A DNA stretch of 25,205 nucleotides from a bacterium UBP17_UBA6191 (GTDB lineage Bacteria > Muiribacteriota > UBA6191): positions 1,325 to 26,529 of the forward strand of contig DITF01000218.1 in assembly GCA_002422125.1 (NCBI GenBank). Direction: 5' to 3'. Positions 15,431 to 23,548 of this stretch are shown here, piece by piece. The notes beneath the pieces were generated by a model. The model had not been told where the DNA came from. It worked only from the letters and a program-made list of their open reading frames with translations, and did no database searches. The position numbers and the translations under genes are program-made. Each line of letters opens with the position of its first letter. Within the stretch, counting starts at the first letter, position 1.

Positions 15431-17705
15431 ATTTATGTTTCCCTTTGTTTGGGCGAGTGGCTGGTTTTTTCTTTTCGTCTGGTTCGACCCGGTAAATGGA
15501 AACAACCTCTTCTAGATCTGAAATCGCGCGAATCAGATTGTTGAGCTGGGCAATATTTCCGATTTCAATGATTAGATTTAAAAATCCCCCGTCTTTTTTG
15601 GAGCGGGCATTCATGGAAATGATGTTGATTTTGAAATTGGAAATAACCTGAGTGACTTTCATGAGAACATTGGATTGGTTATGAGTCAGAATTTCAACCT
15701 CAGTCTGAAAGGAACTCTGCTTGCCAACAAGTGATGAGGTGTTCCAGTGAACTTCTACCTCCCGCTCGGCTTCCGAGCGAGACAAAGCCACGGCATTAGG
15801 GCAGGATTTACGGTGCACAACCAAGCCCCGTCCACGACTGATATAACCAACAATTTCATCGCCAAAAACCGGATTGCAGCAGCGCGACATTTTTACCAGT
15901 AAATCATCCATGCCATTGACTACAATTGTGTCTCTGGATTTGGCGGCCTGAGGCCGCTTACGCATGTTTTCAAGCTTCTTTTCTGCGTCCTCCTGCTGAA
16001 CTTGAAAAAAGGAGAGTTGATTGACAATCGACTCTAATCTAAACTCATTTTTTCCTACAGCTTCATATAAAAAGGAAACATCACGAAAACCATAAGCGGC
16101 ACAGGCTTCGGCAAATTCTTTGGAATTAAGCACTTCCCGCCAGGATACCTTTCGTTCACTAGGCAAGCGTTTGGCCTTGTCCTCTAAGGAGTGCTGGACA
16201 ATTTTCTGGCCCTTGGTAATGTAATCTTCTTTAAAAGACTTTTTTAGAAAGGACAAAATCGATTCTCGAGCCCGTTTGGTTTTGACAAACTCAAGCCAAT
16301 CACGGCTAGGTCCCTTACTGGCATTAGAGGTGATGATCTTGATGATATCCCCGTTTTTGATGGAGTAAGTCAGGGGAACTACCCTATCATCGACCTTAGC
16401 CCCTACACAGCGGTTTCCTACCTGAGTATGGACATGGTAGGCAAAATCTACCGGAGTTGCACCTTCTCTAAGCTCAATAACCTGCCCGTTAGGCGTAAAG
16501 GCGTACACCATGTGGGCAAACAAATCCATCTTCACATTTTCTATAAATTCGTGAGAGTCGCGGATATCGGAATGCCAGCGGGCGATCTGCTTTAACCAGT
16601 TGAGTTCCTGGGGATTTTTTTCACTGCCCCGGTTCTGGCTCTGATTGGAATCCTTATACAAAAAGTGAGCAGCTACCCCCATCTCGGCGGTTTCATGCAT
16701 TTCTCTGGTGCGAATCTGAACCTCAAACATTTGCCCATCAGGATGAATGACGGTCGTGTGAAGACTTTGGTACATATTGGGCTTTGGTACAGCGATGTAG
16801 TCCTTAAAGCGGTTTTGCACCGGGGTCCAGATTGAGTGAACCAAACCTAAAATGGCGTAACAGTGTTCCTTGTTATGAGTGATGATACGGATGCCAATCA
16901 GGTCATACATTTCATCCAGATATTTATCATCCTTCTGGCACTTCTGGTACACACTAAAAAAGGACTTGGGTCTGCCGGATATGTCACAGGGCAAAGAAGC
17001 TTTCTGTAAGGTTTCGCGAATGCCGGTGATAATCTCTTCAACAAAGGCTTCTCGTTCTTTTCGTTTCTGGGCAATTCGTTTCAGAATTTCATAGTAGGCA
17101 TCAGGATAGGCGTGTTTTAGGCACAAGTCCTCAAGGCTCCACTTGAGATTGTACATACCGAGACGATGGGCCAGAGGGGTGAAAATATCCAGTGTTTCCT
17201 GGGCAATGCGTTTTTGTTTATCTTTGGAGCAATTGCCCAAGGTTCTGAGATTATGTAACCTGTCACAGAGTTTGATCAGGATAACCCGTACATCTTTGGT
17301 CATGGCCAAAAGCATTTTTCGCAAAGACTCAGCCTGTAACTCCGCTTTGCTGGAAAAGTTGATCTTGGATAATTTTGTCACTCCATCCACAAGATCCTGA
17401 ACCGGTTCCCCAAAACGCGTTTGGATGTCTTCAAGACTGACATTGCAGTCCTCGACTGTATCGTGAAGTAGGGCCCCACAGATAGAGTCTGTGTCGAGCT
17501 TTAACTCGTCTACAATCAAGGCCACAGCAAAGGGATGAGTAATATAAGGATCTCCAGATTCGCGCATCTGCCCCTGATGGGCATCATAGGCAAACTGCGC
17601 GGCGCTTTTTAGTTTCTCAAGATCGCGGTTTGGTCGGGTCTCAGAACTTAGTGCCGCCAGAAACTCATCGGGAGTTCGCACTACTGGGCTGATCTGGCTT
17701 AGCAT
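15429..17705 (-). CDS. rel: Bifunctional (p)ppGpp synthetase/hydrolase
   Basis: This 758-residue protein has the full long-RSH layout. The HD hydrolase domain carries His57, His81-Asp82 (LLHDTVED) and Asp148 (LCDRLHN). The synthetase domain carries RFKDYIAVPKPNMYQSLHT (299-317) and EVQIRT. A TGS domain follows (~398-460), then a conserved-Cys region (CCNPVFGDEIVGY, HRKSCPN) and a C-terminal ACT domain (~680-745). The intact HD plus the basic RxKD motif (not ExDD) indicate both hydrolysis and synthesis, as in Rel/SpoT rather than RelA. The enzyme makes and degrades the starvation alarmone at the ribosome. It is the last gene of the der operon. Its start overlaps the end of murJ by 41 bases without a clear ribosome site, so it depends on translation of murJ. 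The symbol could equally be spoT. Confidence 0.95.
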   Translation of the reverse strand: MLSQISPVVRTPDEFLAALSSETRPNRDLEKLKSAAQFAYDAHQGQMRESGDPYITHPFAVALIVDELKLDTDSICGALLHDTVEDCNVSLEDIQTRFGEPVQDLVDGVTKLSKINFSSKAELQAESLRKMLLAMTKDVRVILIKLCDRLHNLRTLGNCSKDKQKRIAQETLDIFTPLAHRLGMYNLKWSLEDLCLKHAYPDAYYEILKRIAQKRKEREAFVEEIITGIRETLQKASLPCDISGRPKSFFSVYQKCQKDDKYLDEMYDLIGIRIITHNKEHCYAILGLVHSIWTPVQNRFKDYIAVPKPNMYQSLHTTVIHPDGQMFEVQIRTREMHETAEMGVAAHFLYKDSNQSQNRGSEKNPQELNWLKQIARWHSDIRDSHEFIENVKMDLFAHMVYAFTPNGQVIELREGATPVDFAYHVHTQVGNRCVGAKVDDRVVPLTYSIKNGDIIKIITSNASKGPSRDWLEFVKTKRARESILSFLKKSFKEDYITKGQKIVQHSLEDKAKRLPSERKVSWREVLNSKEFAEACAAYGFRDVSFLYEAVGKNEFRLESIVNQLSFFQVQQEDAEKKLENMRKRPQAAKSRDTIVVNGMDDLLVKMSRCCNPVFGDEIVGYISRGRGLVVHRKSCPNAVALSRSEAEREVEVHWNTSSLVGKQSSFQTEVEILTHNQSNVLMKVTQVISNFKINIISMNARSKKDGGFLNLIIEIGNIAQLNNLIRAISDLEEVVSIYRVEPDEKKKPATRPNKGKHK

Positions 17706-19167
17706 AGGGTGCCAATTCTAACCGATATACCAGCATTAAGTAAATCAATGGGTACAGAACAGCATGCAGGAATAATTCACAGAATGCATAAAGAAAGAGG
17801 CCAAGACAAAAAATCCTCATAATCTGAAACAAAAATGGTTTGGAGAAAGCATAGATCTTGTACCAATATATGCTGAAAATCAGGGCCAATACCTGAATTA
17901 AAGCAACCAGGCTTTGAGCCAAAGCAATGCCAGTATGTTGCAAAATAGGGGTTAAAAGAGCATTAAAGAGATAATTTAGAAGCAAAAGCAGCATGGATAT
18001 AATGGCCGGAGTTTTAGTGTCGCGGCTGGCATGAAAGCTTCTTATGAGAAAAGGACTTAAGCATAAAAAAAGAATGGAGGGGGAATAGCCACAAAGACAT
18101 TCTCCAATTCTTGCGACCGACTCAGGAGTGGCGACATTTACCCCAAACAGGGAAGGCACTCCAATAAACAATATCCAGGCAATGTTTTGACTTTCAAAGG
18201 TGAACAAGAGGGCCACGGGCAGAGCCGTACACAAAAGCAGTAAAAATCCCAGGCCAAAAGTATCTTTAAACTCCTGACTGTCGGCTGTAGCATGCTGTCT
18301 GGAAAGCAGGGGAAACAAAACATTCCCAAAGGCCACTGAGATCAGTCCCAAGGGTACATGCAAAATGACAGAGGCATAGGTAAGACTAGCTAACCCACCG
18401 GATGCCAGTCCCGAGGCAAACTGCATTTCGATAAGTTTTCCTAGTCTGGCAACCCCAAGTGCTAATAAGACGGGCAGAAGAGGTATTAGTAAACTCAGGG
18501 CATCCCAGGAATATTTTTTCATACCGCTATAGGAGGGTAGGGGGAATCGTGAACTTAAAAGTAGCATCAGGCATTGAAAAAGACCGCCTAAAAGTACTCC
18601 TACAGACAAAGAATGGGCCGCCGATTCCATGGGGTTTAACAGTCCCATCACAATAATGGCCAGTGAGAATAAAATGGGGTGCGCACTAGACAGAAAAAAT
18701 CGTCCCTGAAGCTGTTGCCAGATCATAAGAACTGATCCTGTGGCGATTAAAGCCAGATAGGGCAACATATAATGACTCAGCTCTTTTGTCAGATCACGAT
18801 TGTCTGAAGAGAAATCTTTAAGCCAGAAATTTAGAATCGGGTCGATTTGCCAAAATAGAAGCAGCAGCAAAAGAAGGGATATTCCAAGGGTTCCGGCTAA
18901 ACAGCAGGCAAAAAAATCTTTGGCGGCTTCGCTACCATGGCTGGCCTTAAGTTTTTCATATCCAGGGGTAAGAACCGAGGCCAAGGCTCCCTCTCCAAAG
19001 AGTTCCCGGAAGAAGTTGGCTAGCCTGAAGGCGGCTTGATAGGCATCAGCAGCAGGTCCTAGGCCCAGCACTGTTAGTTCCACCAGAGACCGCAAAAAAC
19101 CAATTAGCCTTGAGCCGAGGGTGGTAAAAACAGAAACAACAAGGTTAAGTCTGGTTTTGGTTTTCAT
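17665..19167 (-). CDS. murJ: Lipid II flippase MurJ (MviN), variant
   Basis: This 500-residue membrane protein has about 14 hydrophobic helices, the MurJ size. The N-terminal signature is clear: SRLIGFLRS (Arg20, Arg26), ADAYQAAFRLANFFRELFGEGA (Asp41, Arg54). These match E. coli Arg18, Arg24, Asp39 and Arg52. FHASRDTKTP in the second half also matches. MurJ flips the peptidoglycan precursor lipid II to the periplasm. Oddly, the TM8-region motif (YADRL in E. coli, with essential Arg270) reads YASVI here, so Asp-Arg is replaced by Ser266-Val267 in an ungapped alignment. Extra charges (Arg241, Lys244, Glu247) occur in the preceding helix. The gene overlaps its upstream neighbour by 23 bases and rel by 41. 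It could be a MurJ paralogue with another lipid substrate. Confidence 0.88.
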   Translation of the reverse strand: MKTKTRLNLVVSVFTTLGSRLIGFLRSLVELTVLGLGPAADAYQAAFRLANFFRELFGEGALASVLTPGYEKLKASHGSEAAKDFFACCLAGTLGISLLLLLLLFWQIDPILNFWLKDFSSDNRDLTKELSHYMLPYLALIATGSVLMIWQQLQGRFFLSSAHPILFSLAIIVMGLLNPMESAAHSLSVGVLLGGLFQCLMLLLSSRFPLPSYSGMKKYSWDALSLLIPLLPVLLALGVARLGKLIEMQFASGLASGGLASLTYASVILHVPLGLISVAFGNVLFPLLSRQHATADSQEFKDTFGLGFLLLLCTALPVALLFTFESQNIAWILFIGVPSLFGVNVATPESVARIGECLCGYSPSILFLCLSPFLIRSFHASRDTKTPAIISMLLLLLNYLFNALLTPILQHTGIALAQSLVALIQVLALIFSIYWYKIYAFSKPFLFQIMRIFCLGLFLYAFCELFLHAVLYPLIYLMLVYRLELAPYAKPDQPSSANSR

Positions 19168-20473
19168 CAGGAACGGGTGCGTCTGGGACGGGGTCTATTG
19201 GCAAATCCTCTGCTTCGATCTCCTCTTCCTCTCCAGGAAACACCCAGTAGGATATCAGGACACCAAAGAGCATAAGTAATGAGACACCTAAAACGAGGTG
19301 TGTAATCCATTCCTTGTTTTCTTCCCAACGAATAACTCGTAGTCTGGCAATGGCAAGTTTACTGGAGGGTTGGATACGCAATATGGCCCGCACGGTTCTT
19401 CCGGCCTGCTCCCAGTCCTTATCCTGCATAAAACGGGCCGAGAGAATCTCAAGGGTTTTTACGGTGGAACGGACCGCCTCAATATGATTCGGATTATCCT
19501 TCAAAATTCGCTCAAATCCAGCTAGTGCCTCATCATAACGACCCTCTGAATAATCCATGGTAGCTTTGCGAAAGTGGCTGTAGATTTCTGAGGCCGGAAT
19601 GCGAATTACCTGGGCTGTTTTAAGATCGGCGATAAACAGGTTTCCGACCTTATCGCAGTGGATGGCATCAGGTTCGACTTCATTTCTGTTGAGATGTCGG
19701 GGCAGATTAATTTCATCCAGTAGTTCTCCCTTGGAGTTCAGTACATGCACCGATTGTCTACTGGCATCGGTGACATAAAAAAGTCCTTCCGCATCGCTAG
19801 CTACATAGCGGATCCCCAAAAATGCTGAATTTTCGATCACAAGGGCAGGTTCTTGCAGACGAGTTCGGGAGAAGAATACGATGCGGTTAAAGCCCGGGTA
19901 AACGGCGACTAGCCATTCCTTGCTCAGAGCCAGTCCTCTGGGGGCTCCAAACTGGGCACTTTTGGGGTTTTGGTACACCCATTGGTTTAAAAATTGACCT
20001 TCGGGACCAAATTGCTGAATTCTAAGATTTCCAAAGTCAGACACAAAATAAGAGCGCGAGTCCTCATCCCAAAGAATTTCTTTGGGAAAATAGAGTTGTC
20101 CAGATTGACTGCCCTTTTCTCCAAATCCGCCTAAAAGGTTTCCATCCGGGTCCAAAAAGCGTACTTGATGATTGCTACCATCCACCACGGCAATGCGGGC
20201 CCCCGAACCAATCACAATCCCTAGAGGTACATTTAATGGAGGTTCGGTTTCCAAAAGGGCTATACGGTTTCCAAACCCATCCAATTTCTTAATGCGTCCC
20301 TGTTTGGTATCGGTGACAAACACATAATCAGCTCCTAAGGTAGCAATTCCGCCTGGCTGGTTGATTCCACCTTCTGCATCCCGATCCAAAATGGTCACAT
20401 CCCTGAAAAATCGTGAGCTAAAATCAAATCCACTCAAGCATGGGATCAGAAAAAATAGGAGCAGTACAATCAC
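19145..20473 (-). CDS. NHL-repeat/TPR single-pass membrane protein
   Basis: The protein has 442 residues and a GTG start that overlaps the gpsA stop (GTGA). Residues 1-15 are a signal peptide. Residues ~35-295 hold NHL-type propeller units, for example INQPGGIATLGADYVFVTDTKQGRIKKLD, given here only as its key parts: a Pro-Gly turn, a VTD strand and an RIKKLD closing strand. Later units read VVDGSNHQVRFLDPDGN and VSDFGNLRIQQFGPEGQ. Residues ~298-390 form two TPR-like helical pairs (YSEGRYDEALAGFERIL, DWEQAGRTVRAIL). A transmembrane helix at ~401-422 and a 25-residue acidic, Pro-rich tail follow. The likely topology is propeller and TPR in the periplasm and tail in the cytoplasm. It sits between gpsA and murJ with overlaps on both sides, which suggests an envelope-growth role such as scaffold or sensor. 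This is inference; I know of no characterised homologue. Confidence 0.8.
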   Translation of the reverse strand: MIVLLLFFLIPCLSGFDFSSRFFRDVTILDRDAEGGINQPGGIATLGADYVFVTDTKQGRIKKLDGFGNRIALLETEPPLNVPLGIVIGSGARIAVVDGSNHQVRFLDPDGNLLGGFGEKGSQSGQLYFPKEILWDEDSRSYFVSDFGNLRIQQFGPEGQFLNQWVYQNPKSAQFGAPRGLALSKEWLVAVYPGFNRIVFFSRTRLQEPALVIENSAFLGIRYVASDAEGLFYVTDASRQSVHVLNSKGELLDEINLPRHLNRNEVEPDAIHCDKVGNLFIADLKTAQVIRIPASEIYSHFRKATMDYSEGRYDEALAGFERILKDNPNHIEAVRSTVKTLEILSARFMQDKDWEQAGRTVRAILRIQPSSKLAIARLRVIRWEENKEWITHLVLGVSLLMLFGVLISYWVFPGEEEEIEAEDLPIDPVPDAPVPDENQNQT

Positions 20474-21483
20474 AGGGAGCGATCCATTTCTTCGCGCAGG
20501 TGATTTTGCATCAGACTAGCAATGGCACTAGGCACAGCAATTCCTTCAAACAGAATGGAGTGAACTGCAAAACAGATAGGCATATAAATTCCTAGCTTTC
20601 TGGCTGTCTGTGTCACAATTTCACAGGTACTTACGCCCTCAACCACCATTTTTGTCTGCTTGATGGCATTTTCCAAAGTCACCCCACGGGCCAAAAGATG
20701 GCCTAAGCGATTGTTTCGGCTCAAACCAGACATACAGGTCACACTAAGATCTCCGACTCCTGCCATACCCATAAAAGTTAAGGGATTGGCCCCAAATGCC
20801 ATGCCGTAGCGGGCGATTTCTGCAATTCCTCTGGTTATCAGGGCCGCTAGACTGTTGTCACCTAGCTTTAGCTCCTGACAGATTCCAGCGGCAATGGCGA
20901 TCACATTTTTTAAAGCCCCAGAGATTTCGACTCCGGCCATGTCAGTATTGGTGTAGGCCCGAAAATAGGCGCAAGAGACTAGGTTTTGCAGATAGCTTGA
21001 TACCTTAGGGCAATGGGCCACAATTACGGAGGTAGCTGGCTTTCGTTCGGCAATTTCGTGGGCAATATTTGGGCCACTTAAGCAGGCTATTTTACTTTCA
21101 TCGGGGAGTACCTCTTGCATAACCTCTGAAATGCGTTTTCCGGATTTTAACTCTAGGCCTTTAGCCAAAGAGAGGTAAATCGCTGATTTTGGTAAAATCG
21201 CCTGATTGCGGGTGAGAACTTCACGGATTGTATTGGCAGGAATAGCCAAAACAACAAGCTTCGAGTCCGTCAGGCAATCCAGGGAGTCAGTTAAGTGGAT
21301 TGCGGGGCTTAGTTCAATGCCAGGCAGATATTTTGAATTGATACGGGTATTTTCGGTTTCTTTAAAATGTGTAGAATCCCGAAACCAAAGAGTAGATTCG
21401 ATGTCCTTGTCTGCCAGGAGTCTTGCAAAAGTTGTACCCCAGTTTCCGGCCCCTAAAATCAGGATGTTTTTGTTTTCTTCCAT
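20470..21483 (-). CDS. gpsA: Glycerol-3-phosphate dehydrogenase [NAD(P)+]
   Basis: The protein has 337 residues, the family size. The N-terminal Rossmann motif GAGNWGTTFARLLA (res ~11-24) binds NAD(P)H. SLAKGLE, LSGPNIAHEIA, the catalytic-Lys segment GALKNVIAIAAGI and GLSRNNRLGHLLARG follow in the expected order. The enzyme reduces dihydroxyacetone phosphate to sn-glycerol-3-phosphate, the backbone of phospholipids, in the cytosol. It directly follows plsY, which uses that product, with a 25-base overlap; the pairing is functionally tight. Confidence 0.96.
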   Translation of the reverse strand: MEENKNILILGAGNWGTTFARLLADKDIESTLWFRDSTHFKETENTRINSKYLPGIELSPAIHLTDSLDCLTDSKLVVLAIPANTIREVLTRNQAILPKSAIYLSLAKGLELKSGKRISEVMQEVLPDESKIACLSGPNIAHEIAERKPATSVIVAHCPKVSSYLQNLVSCAYFRAYTNTDMAGVEISGALKNVIAIAAGICQELKLGDNSLAALITRGIAEIARYGMAFGANPLTFMGMAGVGDLSVTCMSGLSRNNRLGHLLARGVTLENAIKQTKMVVEGVSTCEIVTQTARKLGIYMPICFAVHSILFEGIAVPSAIASLMQNHLREEMDRSL

Positions 21484-22067
21484 TGAAACCGACTCTCTTC
21501 ACCACGCCACAAGCGCACCATATTACTACGATGTTTAAAGATGATAAATCCAGAAAGAGCTGAGGCTACAGGCAATAATATTTTCCATCCATCTTCCAGA
21601 AAATATACGGCCAGAGGCAGGCTGATTGCAGCAACAATGGAACCCAAACTTATATAACTTGTGCTGCTAACAACAAGAGCAAAAGAAAGTAGTGACACAG
21701 TAAGTGCTTTGGGAGCCAGGGCCAGAAAAACACCGGCTGAAGTAGCCACTCCTTTTCCGCCCTTAAATTTCACAAAGATTGAGAAACTATGCCCTAGAAC
21801 GGCAACCATGCCAACACTCGCCGCCGTCATCTGGCTTTCGGGCCAGAGGGATTTGGCAATTAGGACCGGGACTAAACCCTTTGCGATATCCAGAGCCAAA
21901 ACCAAAAGCCCGGCACCTTTACCAAGTACCCGAAAGGCATTGGTGGCCCCCAGGTTTTTACTACCATGCTCCAGCAGGTTAATCGAAAATCCGTACTTTC
22001 CAATTACGAAGCTCGTGGGGAAGGCACCTATCAGATAGGCCAAAACGAAAAATAATTCCTGACTCAT
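21459..22067 (-). CDS. plsY: Acyl-phosphate:glycerol-3-phosphate acyltransferase
   Basis: This 202-residue integral membrane protein with about five helices shows the three PlsY motifs. These are GSKNLGATNAFRVLGK (G3P/phosphate loop, Ser and Asn conserved), GHSFSIFVKFKGGKGVATSAG (His and Lys-Gly-Gly-Lys-Gly) and, at the end, FIIFKHRSNMVRLWRGEE. PlsY transfers an acyl group from acyl-phosphate to glycerol-3-phosphate at the inner membrane, the first committed phospholipid step. Its start overlaps the der stop (ATGA), and its end overlaps gpsA by 25 bases. No plsX is in view. Confidence 0.95.
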   Translation of the reverse strand: MSQELFFVLAYLIGAFPTSFVIGKYGFSINLLEHGSKNLGATNAFRVLGKGAGLLVLALDIAKGLVPVLIAKSLWPESQMTAASVGMVAVLGHSFSIFVKFKGGKGVATSAGVFLALAPKALTVSLLSFALVVSSTSYISLGSIVAAISLPLAVYFLEDGWKILLPVASALSGFIIFKHRSNMVRLWRGEESRFQWKKTKTS

Positions 22068-23404
22068 GCCTGTTTAGACATCATCTCCTTGCCCTTAAAA
22101 ATGAGTTTAATGGGAATTCCTGTAAACCCATAGTGATTACGAATGGTATTTTCCAGATAACGGTAAAAAGAGAAATGGACTAACTCCGTGTTATTGACAT
22201 GGAAGACAAACATGCCTCTTTCACCTCTTAACTGGGTGACATAATAAATTTTTAACTGCTTCCCTTTGTAACCGGGAGGCTGATGCAAGGTCACAGCTTC
22301 GCGGATCAGGTGATTGAGGTGATTGGTATTTACCTTAACATCCAACTTTTCAATCAGCTCCAGAATCTGATCCTGAAGTTTAGGCACCCTAGAACCAGTT
22401 AGGGCAGAAATTGTCACTAGGGGACAGAATTTAAGGAAATATAATTCATCTTCAAACTGGTCTGTGAGAAGTTTCATCTTTTCTTCTTTATCAAGCACCG
22501 TATCCCATTTATTGGCAATCACAATACAAGGCTTGCGAGCTTCAAGAATCATGCCAGCTATGCGCTTGTCTTGCATGGCCAGAGGCCTTGACACATCAAG
22601 CATAAACAGAACAATATCAGCTTTTTCTATGACTTTTTCGGAAAAAATAACTGAAATTTTGTCCACATGCTCTTTGAGCTGATTCACACGGCGAATTCCG
22701 GCTGTGTCGATCAACTGAAACATTTTCTCCCCAATTTTGAAGGGAGCCTCAATCGGATCGCGAGTGGTACCAGCCTTGGAATCAACCATTACCCGGTCTG
22801 TGTTTAAAAATCGATTCATCAAGGAAGATTTACCAACATTGGGTTGACCCACAATGGCAATTTTCATGATGGTTTCCTGTTCTTCTTCAGGAGTGACAAA
22901 GGTATTGCGGAATTCCTCATCAATGACGGTAAAAAATGGATCGAGGTTCAGACCATGTTGTGAGGAGAGCCAGATTGGTTCACCCATGCCCAAACTATAA
23001 AACTCGGCCGCATGATGCGATTTATTGTAATCATCAATTTTGTTTACCAACAAAAGGACGCGTTTTCGTGACTTTCTAAGATAATCAGCAACATACTGGT
23101 CAAGCCCGTTTACTCCTTCTTTACCATCAGTAAGAAAGAGGATCAAATCAGCTTCCGATACAGCTACATCGACCTGCATCTGAATGCTCTTTTGGATGGG
23201 GTCATTTTTTTCAATCAGTTCAAGTCCACCGGTATCGATGATCTCGTACTCACGACCGCTCCATTCCATTTTGCCGTAGATTCTGTCCCTGGTTGTGCCA
23301 GGAGCGTTCATTTCAATGGCCTGCCTTGAATCGGTCAGGCGGTTAAACAGGGTAGATTTGCCCACATTGGGGCGGCCAACTATGGCAATGGTTGCAACAG
23401 ACAT
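22064..23404 (-). CDS. der: Ribosome biogenesis GTPase Der (EngA)
   Basis: The protein has 446 residues with two tandem Era-like GTPase domains. Domain 1 has GRPNVGKSTLFNRL, DTGG and NKID. Domain 2 has GQPNVGKSSLMNRF, DTAG and NKWD. A C-terminal KH-like domain follows (HQPPGYKGKQLKIYYVTQ ... GIPIKLIFKGKE). Der is needed for 50S subunit assembly. It is the first gene of the six-gene minus-strand operon. The ATG follows a weak ribosome site (TAGAA). The leader is ~50 bases and starts with a palindrome. Confidence 0.97.
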   Translation of the reverse strand: MSVATIAIVGRPNVGKSTLFNRLTDSRQAIEMNAPGTTRDRIYGKMEWSGREYEIIDTGGLELIEKNDPIQKSIQMQVDVAVSEADLILFLTDGKEGVNGLDQYVADYLRKSRKRVLLLVNKIDDYNKSHHAAEFYSLGMGEPIWLSSQHGLNLDPFFTVIDEEFRNTFVTPEEEQETIMKIAIVGQPNVGKSSLMNRFLNTDRVMVDSKAGTTRDPIEAPFKIGEKMFQLIDTAGIRRVNQLKEHVDKISVIFSEKVIEKADIVLFMLDVSRPLAMQDKRIAGMILEARKPCIVIANKWDTVLDKEEKMKLLTDQFEDELYFLKFCPLVTISALTGSRVPKLQDQILELIEKLDVKVNTNHLNHLIREAVTLHQPPGYKGKQLKIYYVTQLRGERGMFVFHVNNTELVHFSFYRYLENTIRNHYGFTGIPIKLIFKGKEMMSKQA

Positions 23405-23439
23405 TTCTAAACATCCAGATCAGGTATTCAAACATACAG

Positions 23440-23456
23440 CCTGTCAAAACGACAGG
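23440..23456. promoter_or_regulatory. Palindrome CCTGTC-AAAAC-GACAGG at the der transcription start
   Basis: Perfect 6-base arms with a 5-base centre. It lies at about +2 to +18 of the predicted der transcript, where a repressor would block elongation or an RNA hairpin would protect the 5' end. CTGT-N7-ACAG is one base shorter than the enterobacterial LexA box, so an SOS-type operator is possible but unproven. Confidence 0.5.
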
Positions 23457-23464
23457 AACTGAGC

Positions 23465-23473
23465 ATTATATCA
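23465..23473 (-). promoter_or_regulatory. TG-extended -10 promoter for the der operon
   Basis: On the minus strand the sequence reads TGATATAAT, a perfect extended -10 (TGN-TATAAT). There is no good TTGACA at 16-18 bases upstream (TTAAGG at best), as is common for extended -10 promoters. The start would fall near 23458. Confidence 0.65.
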
Positions 23474-23539
23474 CAGAAAATTTCTGGCCTTAAGCATGGA
23501 ATTTATTGGGGACACTTGTCTATTATGGATCCTTGTTCT

Positions 23540-23544
23540 GGAGG
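23540..23544 (+). promoter_or_regulatory. Ribosome binding site fixing the antiporter start
   Basis: GGAGG lies 4 bases before the ATG at 23549. The frame is open from 23516, but the extra 11 residues have no ribosome site. Confidence 0.75.
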
Positions 23545-23548
23545 TTCT

